Origin: CAITWD01 sp963842065 | Lineage (GTDB): Bacteria > Actinomycetota > Thermoleophilia > Miltoncostaeales > Miltoncostaeaceae | DNA: 64,000 bases | Assembly (NCBI GenBank): GCA_963842065.1 | Contig: CAWJEW010000006.1 | Span: 485,582 to 549,581 of the forward strand | Reading direction: 5' to 3' | Shown: one piece after another, positions 36,005-45,537 of the stretch | Layout of the letters: each line of letters begins with the position of its first letter | Position numbering within the stretch: the stretch's first letter is position 1 | Made by a program: the position numbers and the translations under genes | Notes under the pieces: model-generated | Told to the model about the DNA's origin: nothing | The model's input: the letters and a program-made list of their open reading frames with translations, nothing else | Database searches by the model: none

Positions 36005-36432
36005 TCATCGGCTGCTCGTGACCGCCCGCACCGTCCGTCGGACGACGCGTCGGCGGTCGCGATCTGGCGGGATGCCGCCGTCCGCCGGCGATGCCACGCG
36101 AACGCCACGACGACCATGACGACCGCCGCGGCGACAACGAGCTCCGTGCGCGGCGCGAAGTAGCCGGACCACAAGATCAGCTGCGAGCAGATGGCCGTGA
36201 TCGCCATGCCGAGTGCGGCGACGAGCCCGACTCCGGCGGTCTCCGCGAAGCGCGATCCGACAAGCGACAGCAACGCCGCTCCCGGTCCAAACACCACGAA
36301 CACGACCGCCACCAGGAAACGCAGCTGGACCGGCACCGGCGCCAACAGCGCCGCAATCAGCGCCGCGGAGGCCGCGAACGCCACCAGTTGGAACACCGCC
36401 AGCCCGCGGAGTGCGATCGCCGCGCGGCTCAC
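36005..36432 (-). CDS. Small multi-pass membrane protein, 3' end uncertain
   Basis: Starts at ATG 36432, overlapping the flippase stop (ATGA). Four predicted membrane segments follow (VFQLVAFAASAALIAALL; FLVAVVFVVFGPGAALLSL; GLVAALGMAITAICSQLIL; LVVAAAVVMVVVAF). In its own frame it runs on to 35629 through the next gene. A neighbouring frame gives a natural basic end (RRTVRAVTSSR) with a TGA at 36005 and a ribosome binding site for the next gene. I take 36005 as the likely end, which requires a one-base frame change near 36065. Function unknown; the position suggests a role in polymer export or assembly. Confidence 0.5.
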
Positions 36433-37958
36433 TTAAACCACCGTGAGCGCAGCCCCGCCCGCGGGCCGGGCGTCGCACCCGAGACCGGCGCGGTGTCCTT
36501 AGCATTGGCGTCGCCGAGGCCCGCCACGATCGACGGCCACGCTGCGGCCGTCGGCGCGACGGCACCGATGATCTCCGCGGACCCGGCGAGCGGCGTGGCC
36601 GGCGACAGGTCGTCGGCCACGACCGGCGACGTCGCGGCGGGTCGGCGGACGAAGCGCCACAGCATCGGGACGACCACGACCGCGACGACCAGGTTGCTCG
36701 TCAGCCAGCCGATCCCCACCCCGTTCAGACCCCACAGGTGCGCGAACACGCTGGTGAACACCAGCGTCCCGATCGACGTCGCGGCGCTGACCATCAGCAG
36801 CGCCAGCCCACGTCCCTGAATCCGGCAGACGGCCATGTAGAGCCAAATCGCCCCGCGGAAGATGCTGGCAAGCGCCAGCAGCCGCAGGACCGTCGTCCCG
36901 TGGTCCGCGTAGGTCCGGCCGAAGAACAGCAACACCAGCGGCGCCGCGACGATCAATGCCAGCGTCGCCGGAAGCAGCAGTACCACGAAGCGGCGCCCGA
37001 CGGCGGCCGTCAGCTCCTGGAGGCGATGGGTGGCGAACGTGCCCTCGACGGTGAGTGCGGTCACGATGTTGTCCGCCAGCAACTCGAGCGTCGTGACGAT
37101 CGTGAACGCGATGTAGAAGTACGCGTTCTGGGTGGCACCCAGGATCGCGACGACGAGGATCGGCAGCGCCGCGAGCATTCCCTGATCGATCGACGAGGCG
37201 ACGCCGGTCATGCCGAGGTACCGGACCAGCCGGCGTTTGCCGAAGCGGTTCACGATGCCGTCGGTATGCGCCGGAGTGTGTGCGGGCACGGCGCGCCGGA
37301 AAATGATCAGGTTGACCGGAATCACGAGGATCGCCATCGGCAGCACCCACGCAAGCAGCATCCCTTGGGCCGCGCCGAAGGCCGCCAGGATCAGCAGCGC
37401 AACGATCTTGAGCACCCCGAACGACGTGTTCTCCACCGGGATCCACCGTGCGGCGCGCAGCCCCGTCAGCGCGCCATCTTGGAGCGCGAACACACACCAC
37501 AGCGCCACCGACAGCACCCAGATGACGCCGATGAGCCGAGATGAGCCCAGGATCGAGAGGTCCTTGGCAACGTGGGGGGCGATCAGCGCGACGCACGTTG
37601 CCACCACGAGCGAGAAGCCCGCGGCGGCCGCGTACCCGAGCAAAATGAGCTTGGCGGGCCGCGTGGCTTCGGGCAGGAAGCGGACAAACACGCTGCCGAG
37701 GTTCACCTGGCACAGCGTGGACACGGTCATCAGCACGGCGATCAGGGCGCTGTTGATCCCCACGCGCTCCGGTGAATACAGGCGCGCCGCGAGAATCCAG
37801 AACAGGAACCCGAGCCCGGCCGTCAGCACGGTGTTGAGCATCAGCAGGTGGGCGGTGCGGAACAGACGGCGTTCCGACTGGGTGCCGCCGCCGTTGGCCC
37901 CAGGACGACGCCCCAGGCCGCGCAGGGTCAGCGACCACCTGGATGTGCTCTGGCTCAC
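36429..37958 (-). CDS. Polysaccharide flippase (MATE/Wzx-like, MOP superfamily)
   Basis: A 509-residue protein with 12 to 14 membrane segments. LLMLNTVLTAGLGFLFWIL, then ARLYSPERVGINSALIA, is typical of Wzx-type oligosaccharide flippases, which move lipid-linked repeat units across the membrane. A hydrophilic tail of about 75 residues follows. ATG 37958 overlaps the stop of the preceding GT gene and its stop overlaps the next start, so it is firmly inside the operon. Confidence 0.85.
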   Translation of the reverse strand: MSQSTSRWSLTLRGLGRRPGANGGGTQSERRLFRTAHLLMLNTVLTAGLGFLFWILAARLYSPERVGINSALIAVLMTVSTLCQVNLGSVFVRFLPEATRPAKLILLGYAAAAGFSLVVATCVALIAPHVAKDLSILGSSRLIGVIWVLSVALWCVFALQDGALTGLRAARWIPVENTSFGVLKIVALLILAAFGAAQGMLLAWVLPMAILVIPVNLIIFRRAVPAHTPAHTDGIVNRFGKRRLVRYLGMTGVASSIDQGMLAALPILVVAILGATQNAYFYIAFTIVTTLELLADNIVTALTVEGTFATHRLQELTAAVGRRFVVLLLPATLALIVAAPLVLLFFGRTYADHGTTVLRLLALASIFRGAIWLYMAVCRIQGRGLALLMVSAATSIGTLVFTSVFAHLWGLNGVGIGWLTSNLVVAVVVVPMLWRFVRRPAATSPVVADDLSPATPLAGSAEIIGAVAPTAAAWPSIVAGLGDANAKDTAPVSGATPGPRAGLRSRWFK

Positions 37959-39178
37959 TGCGGGGCACCCCGCCCGCGCAACGCGCTGCGGGCAAACGCC
38001 AAGGGTCCGGCGATGAGCCCGAGCCGCTCCAACACGATGAGCTTGCGCGGCGATCGGGATTCGGATGCGGCGTCGGGGACCGCGCGGAGCCGTGCGGTAT
38101 GGCCGAGACGCATCACCCTCGAGGCGGACTGAAGGCGACCGACGGCACCCGGACCCGCGACCAGCTGCTTGGTCATCGTCGCCGAGACGCCGACACCCCG
38201 AGCAAACGCCGCGCGCTCGGCATCCGGCAACGCGTCCGCGTACTCGCGCCAGACGACCGCGCGCGGGACGTCCCAGACCTGATCACCGGCGCGACGCGCA
38301 CGCAGCACGATGTCGATGTCCTCGCCCCCGCGGCTCGGGGTCCCGGCGCCCAGGCGCGCATCGAAGCCACCGAGGCGGGCAAACGCCGCCGCGCTCAGGC
38401 AGAGACCCCCATCGAACGCGCCGGCCCGCAACGACGTGCCGCCCGGCTCCCAGATCGCAGGACGGCCCAAGCGCGCGGACGCCTCCAGACGGCGTCCCGA
38501 CGCGGACGCGCGAAACCACAGCCACTGGGCCTCGGTCTCGAGTGCCAGCGGAAGCATGCGTCCGAGCCCGACGCCGCTGCGCTCGCCGCCCATGGCATCG
38601 CGCAGCGCATCCACCCACAACGGATGCGCGACAAGTTCGTCGTCGAGGAACGCGATCAGGCCGTCGGTCGCGTCTTCGGCACCGCGGTTGCGGGCGTGGG
38701 CACGACCCGGGCGACGCGCATCGCGCACGCTCAGCCGCGCTTCGTCCGGAAACGCCTCGGCAAGGACGCGCGCAAGCTGGGTGACGTCCGGATCCTGGTC
38801 GACCACCACGATCTCCAGATCGGGGTCGGGGTGCACAACCAGCGCACCGACCGCCCTGACCACGCGCCACGAATCCTGGCGGCTCGTCATCACGACCCGC
38901 ACGCGAAGCCGGGACGCGGGGTCGCGTGGGCCGGGGGCCAAGGCCCAGGGCTCCCCGGCGATCTGGTCGGCCACGGCCCGCTCGAGCGCCGCAGCGCGGA
39001 CGATGCCGTCAGGTGCGGCCACGCCGACGACTCCCCATGGCACATCATCACGTTCGAGCAGCACGAGCGCGCGCGTATAGATGCCGCCGTTCTGCGGAGC
39101 GCCGAGTGCAAGGTCACCGGGCGGGTCGCCAGGGACCCACCCATAGCGCCGCACGGCGACGGGCCAGGCCGCGCTCAT
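37955..39178 (-). CDS. GT2-type glycosyltransferase
   Basis: A 407-residue enzyme. Residues 1-105 form an unknown N-terminal domain. The GT-A part follows with LEIVVVDQDPD, GRAHARNRGAE, LIAFLDDELVAHPLW (a DDE in place of the usual DxD) and GTPSRGGEDIDIVLRA (the ED base). The same GTPSRGGED block occurs in the frameshifted GT2 at 34708, suggesting related acceptors. ATG 39178 overlaps the upstream stop by four bases; the longer open frame is excluded by the neighbouring gene. Cytoplasmic or membrane-associated. Confidence 0.8.
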   Translation of the reverse strand: MSAAWPVAVRRYGWVPGDPPGDLALGAPQNGGIYTRALVLLERDDVPWGVVGVAAPDGIVRAAALERAVADQIAGEPWALAPGPRDPASRLRVRVVMTSRQDSWRVVRAVGALVVHPDPDLEIVVVDQDPDVTQLARVLAEAFPDEARLSVRDARRPGRAHARNRGAEDATDGLIAFLDDELVAHPLWVDALRDAMGGERSGVGLGRMLPLALETEAQWLWFRASASGRRLEASARLGRPAIWEPGGTSLRAGAFDGGLCLSAAAFARLGGFDARLGAGTPSRGGEDIDIVLRARRAGDQVWDVPRAVVWREYADALPDAERAAFARGVGVSATMTKQLVAGPGAVGRLQSASRVMRLGHTARLRAVPDAASESRSPRKLIVLERLGLIAGPLAFARSALRGRGAPQ

Positions 39179-40320
39179 CGCCGGCCCCGCGCGGTCCGGG
39201 CCGACCGGCCGGCGCGTAGGCGGTGCCGGACCCAGAGCCCGAGCCCGGCCACTGTCACTGCCGCGACCGCGGCCCGCGAGGTGTGCGAATCCTGGGGTGC
39301 AGTGCCCGCGGCCGTCTCGGCCGGAGCGAGCTCGCGCCGAGCACGCAGGTAGCCAACGCCCGTCAGCGCCACGCCGGCCACGATCGCACCGGACCGGTAC
39401 AGCCCGACCAGATCGCCGCGACTGGCGTCCCGCAGCCCGCGAAGGACGCCGGCGGGCAGCACCCGCACGACGTACCGTCGCTCCGAGGACAGTCCGTCGC
39501 GGGCGCCGGCGGCCCCGGCCACCAACGCCTTGGAGCGCCCCTCCGCCAGGCATCGATCGCGAAAGTAGGACCACGTGGTGCGGGTCCGCGGAACATAATG
39601 GCCAACCCGAGTACCGGTCAGATGCACGATCCTGCTCCCGGGCACGTGCGCCCGCAGGCGGATGGCCGCCTCGGTCTCTTCGCACCCGAGCGGCGTGGTA
39701 CCGATGCGTCCGAATCCCGAGCGAAACCCGCCGACCGTCATCAGTGGCGCCCGCGAGAAGGACATGCTCGCCCCGATCGGGTTGCGGATCTCCGCCAGCG
39801 GGACGGTCGGAAGGCCGCGATACGAGCAGCCGACGGTCCACCAGAACTCCTCGGGCAACCAGGCGGGACGGTCGTCGTCCTCCCATTCGGGTGCGACCCA
39901 CCCCCCCGTGCCCACCGTCGTCGGATCGGCGTGTGCACGGCGGATTGCCGCCAGCCACCCCGGATCGGCACACGCGTCGTCGTCCAGGAACGCGACGACC
40001 GGAGCGCTCGCGGCGTCCAGACCCGTGTTGCGCGCGCCGGAGAGCCCTTGTTCGTAGGCGTTCTCGACGACCATGACGTTGCCACCGAGCGTCGGGTCAC
40101 CAGCAAGAACACCAAACAGTTCGGGCGCGTGATCGATGACCACGATCACCCGCTCGGCCTCGTGCTGGTCGACGACGGATGCGATCGCCCGCCGCAGAAA
40201 CGCTTCGCGTTTGGCCGTGTACGCGCAGATGACCACGTCGACCGCCGGCAGGCCGCCCTCCGGCGCGTCGACACCCACCTGCGGCCACGATCCCGGTACG
40301 CCGTTGTCGTCGATCGTCAT
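39175..40320 (-). CDS. GT2 glycosyltransferase with C-terminal membrane segments
   Basis: A 381-residue enzyme. VDVVICAYTAKREAFLRRAI, GLSGARNTGLDAA and VVAFLDDDACADPGWL show a GT-A fold with an intact DDD metal site. GCEETEAAIRLR is the usual base block. Two or three hydrophobic segments near the C-terminus (AGVALTGVGYLRA; AAVAAVTVAGLGLWV) suggest membrane association. It leads the tightly overlapping gene group that runs to 32558. The 330 bp upstream separate it from the ATP-grasp gene, so it may have its own promoter. Confidence 0.85.
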   Translation of the reverse strand: MTIDDNGVPGSWPQVGVDAPEGGLPAVDVVICAYTAKREAFLRRAIASVVDQHEAERVIVVIDHAPELFGVLAGDPTLGGNVMVVENAYEQGLSGARNTGLDAASAPVVAFLDDDACADPGWLAAIRRAHADPTTVGTGGWVAPEWEDDDRPAWLPEEFWWTVGCSYRGLPTVPLAEIRNPIGASMSFSRAPLMTVGGFRSGFGRIGTTPLGCEETEAAIRLRAHVPGSRIVHLTGTRVGHYVPRTRTTWSYFRDRCLAEGRSKALVAGAAGARDGLSSERRYVVRVLPAGVLRGLRDASRGDLVGLYRSGAIVAGVALTGVGYLRARRELAPAETAAGTAPQDSHTSRAAVAAVTVAGLGLWVRHRLRAGRSARTARGRR

Positions 40321-40651
40321 GCGGCCATCTTAGGCGCGCCGCTCAGCGGCGACCACGCGCGAGATTGTCGGGGCGAACCGAGCGCTCGGGCGGGCGCCGA
40401 AACGCGTGGCATCCGAATTCCGTCCGAGCTCAAGATCGTGCCACCGTGTGGCGTGCCTGCGTATGCGCACCCACCACGTGGACGTACCCGTCATGAACTC
40501 AGACCTCTCTCAGTGATTCAGAATGGCCTCGCGTCAGCGCGCCGCCGGCACGCCGAAACGCGCGATTGCGGCATGTTTGGTCAATCGGCAGCCCCGCGGG
40601 CCGTCGTGATCTCAAGGACACCCGCGACACCCCCGGCATGCTCGGCGACGG
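40321..40651. other. Intergenic region within the operon
   Basis: 330 bp between two leftward genes. AT content rises around 40495-40530, a plausible promoter for the glycosyltransferase operon, but no confident -10/-35 pair was found and there is no gene. Confidence 0.35.
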
Positions 40652-41914
40652 TCACGGACGAGCATCCGGCGACCGCGTCTTCTCCGGCGCCGTGGTCGCG
40701 GCGATCTGCACGAGGGCCAGATCAGTCACAGCGGGAACCCGGTGATCGATCCGGGCGTGGCACGCCGTCTGCACCGAATGCCCGGTCGCCAGCGCTTCCG
40801 AGACCCAATACCGGATGCCGACCCACCGGAGATACGGCCATGACGCACGCAGGAACGCTGCGGCGGCGCGCGTCCTGCTCCCGCTCCTGACCGCCTCACC
40901 GAGGCAGGTCGGAAACACCGGGAACTGCACATCGACGACGGCCGTCGCGCGTGCAGGCGCCGCCGCGCGCTGCCCGATGGCCCGCAGATACCCTTCGCTG
41001 ATGTCCATGTCGGCCCACCGGAAGCAGACCGCTCCCCCGAATGCGCGGGCATTGAAGTCGATCAGCCAATCGCGTCCGTCGCGGTCGCGGATCACATCGA
41101 TGTTCACGAGCCCGGTGCATCCGGCGACCGCGATCGCACGGCGCCCAAACGCGTCGAGCTGCGGGTCAGACAGAGTCCGAACCTCGGACGCCGTCCCCAC
41201 CGGCACACGCCAGCGCATCACACGATACGCGAGTTCCTGCTCCACGCCGGCCGCACTCACGGCCGCCGCGTAGTTGAGCTTCTCGCCGTCGACATACTCC
41301 TCGTAGTACCGGTTGTCGGCGCCGTCGTCCAACGGCCGCGCAGCGGCGATGAGCGCGTCGAGGTCACTCGCGATGACGACGTTCGCACCCGCGGATCCCA
41401 CGCGTTCCTTGACCGCCAACGGAAACCCAAATCGCGCCACGATGTCCTCGGGCGAGACCTCGGTGACGGGAACCACCGACGGGGTCCGAACGCCGGCATC
41501 CCCGAAGATGTGCGCGGCGCGAAACTTGTCCTGCATGTCGAGGCGTCGCCGCACCCGCTCGGCAACCCATGAGTCGAGGGCGCCTAGGTTGGCGCGCACG
41601 ATGTCGCCGAGCGTTTCGACGAACTGGATGTCCACAACGCGCTCGCCGGCGAGAATCGCGCCGAGGCCGGCGGCGTCGGCGGGGTCGGCGAGCACTTCGT
41701 AGCGGTCGTAGACCAGCAGTGAGGCAGCCCGCGAGGCGGTCTGCCGACCGGTGCCCACCCTGACGGTGCGCACTCCGGCACGACCCAGCAACGGCGCCAG
41801 CTGATGGAACGCGGCCCACCGCGAGTCGTCGATGAAGACCACGCAGGGCGTGCCGGGGCGACGGCGTCCACGACGGCGAACCTGGGGCTGGGCGCTCGTG
41901 GCGATCATCGCCAT
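40652..41914 (-). CDS. ATP-grasp domain protein
   Basis: A 420-residue ligase-type enzyme. An N-terminal pre-ATP-grasp domain (CVVFIDDSRWAAFHQLAPLL) is followed by MQDKFRAAHIFGDAGVRTP, FPLAVKERVGSAGANV (ATP-binding lysine), YYEEYVDGEKLNY and, in the C-terminal subdomain, VNIDVIRD and DWLIDFNARAFGG (metal-binding D and N). Such enzymes join a carboxylate to an amine or alcohol. ATG 41914 is preceded by AAGG; the much longer frame has no homology. Placement beside NRPS-like and sugar-transfer genes suggests it attaches an amino acid or other acyl group to a glycan. Confidence 0.82.
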   Translation of the reverse strand: MAMIATSAQPQVRRRGRRRPGTPCVVFIDDSRWAAFHQLAPLLGRAGVRTVRVGTGRQTASRAASLLVYDRYEVLADPADAAGLGAILAGERVVDIQFVETLGDIVRANLGALDSWVAERVRRRLDMQDKFRAAHIFGDAGVRTPSVVPVTEVSPEDIVARFGFPLAVKERVGSAGANVVIASDLDALIAAARPLDDGADNRYYEEYVDGEKLNYAAAVSAAGVEQELAYRVMRWRVPVGTASEVRTLSDPQLDAFGRRAIAVAGCTGLVNIDVIRDRDGRDWLIDFNARAFGGAVCFRWADMDISEGYLRAIGQRAAAPARATAVVDVQFPVFPTCLGEAVRSGSRTRAAAAFLRASWPYLRWVGIRYWVSEALATGHSVQTACHARIDHRVPAVTDLALVQIAATTAPEKTRSPDARP

Positions 41915-42235
41915 CCTTGTGTCGGGCGCGCGCGATCGGCACGGCCGGTGGGAACCGGGGGCAGGTCGGCCCGTTACGGGGCCGCGAGAGGGATATCGGC
42001 CTGCGTACGGCGTACTTGAGCCGCCAGGCCGCGGCCTCGGACGGATTCCCGCGATGCGCACGAGCCCGCGTTCCCGACGGATGTGCCGACCGACGTCGCG
42101 GTCCGGCGGGCGGGTGCGTCCGGGACCGAGACGCGCGCTGCATCGGGGGCGCAGCCCGGCGACCGACCGATCCATCCCGCAGGAAGCCGACAGAATCGTC
42201 ATCATTGTGCACATGGCCACCGACAGGTACTCCTG
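41915..42235. other. Divergent intergenic region
   Basis: 320 bp between the leftward ATP-grasp gene and the rightward GH16 lipoprotein. It must carry both promoters. No gene or repeat was recognised. Confidence 0.35.
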
Positions 42236-43186
42236 ATGAGCCGCGCGGTGCCACGGACGGCCCGACGTCCGCTTGCGGTCATCGCCGTCGCGGCCGTCGG
42301 TGCGGCCCTGGCGGGCTGCGGCGGCTCGTACGCCAGCGCGGGCGGCACCACGACCCCGACGCCCACCTCGGCACTCACGCCGACGGCAGCCGATCCGTCC
42401 GGGCAGCCGATGCCGACGGGCAACATCCCCGGCTGGCACCAGGTCTTCGCCGACAACTTCAACCAGACCGTCCCCGTCGGCCAGTTCCCCGCCGCGGTCG
42501 CGGCCCAGTGGGGCCACAGCTATCCCGACGGGTCCAAGGACACGAGCAAGCTCGGCAGGTATGAGCCGACCAAAGTGGTGTCCATCTCCCACCACACGAT
42601 GAACCTGTTCCTGCATACCCAGGACGGCATCCACATGGTGGCGGCCGCGGTACCCACGATTCCGGGTGCGCACGGCAGCGACGATGGGTTGCTCTACGGA
42701 CGCTACGTCATCAGGCTGCGCGCCGATCCCGTGCCGGGGTACAAGGTCGCGATGCTGCTGTGGCCAGACAGCGAGCACTGGCCGACCGATGGGGAGATCG
42801 ACTTCCCCGAGGCCAACCTCGACGGCCCGATCCTGGGATTCGTCCATCATCAGGGCGGAACGTCCCCGAACGATCAAACCGAGTTCGCGACCCAGGCCAC
42901 CTACGGCCCATGGCATACCGCCACGGTCACCTGGCTGCCGAGCGGGGTCAGCTTCCAGCTGGACGGACAGGTCATCGGCACGGCCGTCGCGCGGATACCC
43001 AATACGCCAATGCACCTGATCATTCAGGCCGAGACCTCGATCGGCGGTCCGGTCCCGACCGATGCCGCAGCCGGCAACATCCAGATCGCCTGGCTGACCA
43101 TCGACACGCCCTCCTGCAACCGGTCGATGTCCGTGGCACCGCGCGCGGCGGCCTGCGCCACCGGCCCGCTGCCGGAAGCCTCCTAG
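42236..43186 (+). CDS. GH16 lipoprotein
   Basis: A 316-residue lipoprotein. The signal (RRPLAVIAVAAVGAALAGCGG) has a lipobox with cysteine 27, followed by a Thr/Pro linker and a GH16 domain from PGWHQVFADNFNQ. The catalytic block is DGEIDFPEAN (E-x-D-x-x-E), and FVHHQGG is also typical. Start ATG 42236 fits the lipoprotein signal; the longer frame does not. It should hydrolyse a beta-linked polysaccharide at the outer face of the membrane. It is paralogous to the next gene and distant from the GH16 enzymes at 23881 and 30036. Confidence 0.85.
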   Translation: MSRAVPRTARRPLAVIAVAAVGAALAGCGGSYASAGGTTTPTPTSALTPTAADPSGQPMPTGNIPGWHQVFADNFNQTVPVGQFPAAVAAQWGHSYPDGSKDTSKLGRYEPTKVVSISHHTMNLFLHTQDGIHMVAAAVPTIPGAHGSDDGLLYGRYVIRLRADPVPGYKVAMLLWPDSEHWPTDGEIDFPEANLDGPILGFVHHQGGTSPNDQTEFATQATYGPWHTATVTWLPSGVSFQLDGQVIGTAVARIPNTPMHLIIQAETSIGGPVPTDAAAGNIQIAWLTIDTPSCNRSMSVAPRAAACATGPLPEAS

Positions 43187-43266
43187 TCCGCAACCGCGCG
43201 GGCTGCGGCGGGTCCGCCGCCCCAAAAGCGCCGGGGTGCGTCCGTGGCCGTTGTTAGCTTCGAGCG

Positions 43267-44103
43267 ATGCCAGTTGGACGTCGCACCCGCATCCGGGGTG
43301 CCGCAGCCATCGTGGCGATCGCGGGGTTCACCGCGGTCGCGGTAGCACAGGGAATCGCCGCCTCACGGACGCCCGACCCGTCCGGGGAGCCGATGCCGAA
43401 AGGCAACCTCCCCGGCTGGCGCCGGGTCTTCGCCGACGATTTCACCCAGAACGTCCCCCTCGGGCGCTTCCCGGCGGCCGTGGCCAGGACCTGGCGCGGC
43501 ACCTACCGGGACGGCACCCTCGACACGGCCAAAAACGGCGCCTACATGCCGACCCAGGTCGTCTCGATCGCCAACGGCCTGCTGAACATTCACCTGCACT
43601 CGGCCGGTGGCATGCCCCTGGGGGCCGCCCTGGTGCCGACGATCCCCGGCGCAACCGGCACGGACGGCGGTCAACTCTACGGGCGCTACGTCATCAGGTT
43701 CAGAACCGATGCCGTGCCGGGCTACAAGGTGGTGATCCTGTTGTGGCCGGACAGCGAGAACTGGCCGACCGACGGCGAGATCGACTTCCCCGAAGCGAAT
43801 ACGAACAGCACCATCTGGGGACACGTCCATCATCAGGGCGGCACCTCCGGCAACGACCAGACCGGGTTTCGCACGCCGGTCATGTACGACCGGGGCTGGC
43901 ACACCGCCGCGATCAATTGGCTCCCGGGTAAGGTCATCCTTCAACTCGACGGCCGGACGATCGGCAGCACGCGGACCCGGATCCCCGATACCCCGATGCA
44001 CCTGGTGATCCAGGCCGAGACCGCAACCGATGGGTCCGTTCCCAGCCCGTCGGCCGCCGGCAACTTCCAACTCGACTGGCTGGTCGTCTACCGGCGCACC
44101 TAG
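43267..44103 (+). CDS. Secreted GH16 protein
   Basis: A 278-residue paralogue of the preceding gene (shared PGWRRVFADDFTQN, YGRYVIRFRTDAVPGYK, DGEIDFPEAN, VHHQGGTS). A single N-terminal hydrophobic segment (RGAAAIVAIAGFTAVAVAQG) lacks a lipobox cysteine, so it is secreted or anchored by an uncleaved signal. The -10-like TAGCTT at 43255-43260 lies six bases before the ATG, suggesting a leaderless transcript. The catalytic glutamates are present. Confidence 0.85.
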   Translation: MPVGRRTRIRGAAAIVAIAGFTAVAVAQGIAASRTPDPSGEPMPKGNLPGWRRVFADDFTQNVPLGRFPAAVARTWRGTYRDGTLDTAKNGAYMPTQVVSIANGLLNIHLHSAGGMPLGAALVPTIPGATGTDGGQLYGRYVIRFRTDAVPGYKVVILLWPDSENWPTDGEIDFPEANTNSTIWGHVHHQGGTSGNDQTGFRTPVMYDRGWHTAAINWLPGKVILQLDGRTIGSTRTRIPDTPMHLVIQAETATDGSVPSPSAAGNFQLDWLVVYRRT

Positions 44104-44283
44104 CGGCCCTCCGGCTCGCCGCGCCGAGCCCCCGCGGCCCTGAGCAATCTGGCGCGGGCGCGGCACCCGCACCTCGTTCACAACCGCGGCGTGTGGCGCG
44201 AACGCTCAAGACGGGATCGCGTGCGCCGATACTCCTGGCGAGGCATGGCTGTAGATCGCACATCTCGAGTTTTCGGAGGACCC

Positions 44284-45255
44284 ATGGGCGGAGTCGTCGT
44301 GACAGGCGGCGCAGGATTCATCGGCTCGAACCTGGCCGACGCCCTGCTCGCGGAGGGGCACGAGGTCCACATCGTCGACAACCTGTCGACCGGTAGCCGC
44401 AAGAAGGTGCCGGCCGAGGCAGCATTTCATGAGCTGGACATTCGCGACGGCGGGGCCCTCGGTGCACTCGTCGCGTCGATCCGGCCCGCGACAATCTTCC
44501 ACCTCGCCGCCCAGGCCGACGTCCGGAGAGCAATCGAGCAGCCCGACTTCGATGCCGCCGTCAACGTCATCGGGACGATCAACGTTCTCGAGGCCGCCCG
44601 CCACGCGGACGCGCGGGTCGTGTTCACGTCCACCGGGGGCGCCGCGTACGGCGAGTACCCGGACCTGCCGATCCCGACACCGGAGACTGCCGAGGCTCGG
44701 CCGATGTCCCACTACGGGGCGAGCAAACTCGCAGGCGAGGGCTACTGCCTGCTCTACCACCGGCTCTACGGGCTCCCGGTGGTCATCCTGCGGTTGGGCA
44801 ACGTCTACGGACCGCGGCAGGACGCGCACGGTGAGGCCGGTGTGGTCTCCATCTTTTCTGGGCGACTGCTCGACGGGGTCGCGCCCCGCGTGTTCGGAGA
44901 CGGTCTGCAGACGCGCGACTATGTCTTTGTCGGCGACGTCGTGCAGGCGTTTCTCGCCGCCCGCACCGCAGGCACCGGGGAGATCTTCAACATCGGCTGG
45001 GGCCGCGAGGTGAGCGTGCTCGATCTGTTGGAAGGGCTCGACGCACCCCTGGCCCCCGAGTTTGCGCCGGCGCGCACCGGAGAGTTGCAGCGCAGCGCCC
45101 TTGCGAACGATCGCGCACACCAGGTGCTTGGCTGGAAACCTCAGACACCACTCGCCGAGGGGCTGCGGGTGACCCGAGACGCGATCGCCGTTACCCACCG
45201 GGACCCGACCGCCGCGCCCCCGGGATTCATGGCGATGATGCAAGTGCGGGCCTAG
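44284..45255 (+). CDS. NAD-dependent sugar-nucleotide epimerase (GalE-like)
   Basis: A 323-residue short-chain dehydrogenase/reductase of the extended type. It shows the NAD-binding GGAGFIGSN, D at the end of beta-2 (VDNLSTGSRK), FHLAAQADVRRA, STGGAAYGE and the catalytic YGASK (Y-x-x-x-K). Such enzymes typically epimerise UDP-Glc/Gal or UDP-GlcNAc/GalNAc. ATG 44284 has a near-perfect GGAGGA, which fixes the start. It follows the GH16 genes and probably supplies a 4-epimerised sugar to the locus. Substrate choice cannot be read from the sequence. Confidence 0.87.
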   Translation: MGGVVVTGGAGFIGSNLADALLAEGHEVHIVDNLSTGSRKKVPAEAAFHELDIRDGGALGALVASIRPATIFHLAAQADVRRAIEQPDFDAAVNVIGTINVLEAARHADARVVFTSTGGAAYGEYPDLPIPTPETAEARPMSHYGASKLAGEGYCLLYHRLYGLPVVILRLGNVYGPRQDAHGEAGVVSIFSGRLLDGVAPRVFGDGLQTRDYVFVGDVVQAFLAARTAGTGEIFNIGWGREVSVLDLLEGLDAPLAPEFAPARTGELQRSALANDRAHQVLGWKPQTPLAEGLRVTRDAIAVTHRDPTAAPPGFMAMMQVRA

Positions 45256-45537
45256 CACCCGCTCCGGACACCGACGGCGCGCTGGCAGCCGGCGCACCGT
45301 CGGCCAGCGCTCGATGGCCGGTGTGTTCGCAGCACGCGCGCGGCGCGTCGCGGGCATCGTCGCCACGCCAGACAGCGCCCCGTGCCGGGCTGGCGCGCGC
45401 AGTCCGGACTCGGTCAAGATCAAGACCATCCGCACGCAGGAGGTCGTTGTGGGGGGCTGGACCGAAGGACGCAGGGCCCGTGCCGACGGCCTCGGGGCAT
45501 CGCCGGCGTCCGGGCACATCGCCCGACGAGGTGGTCC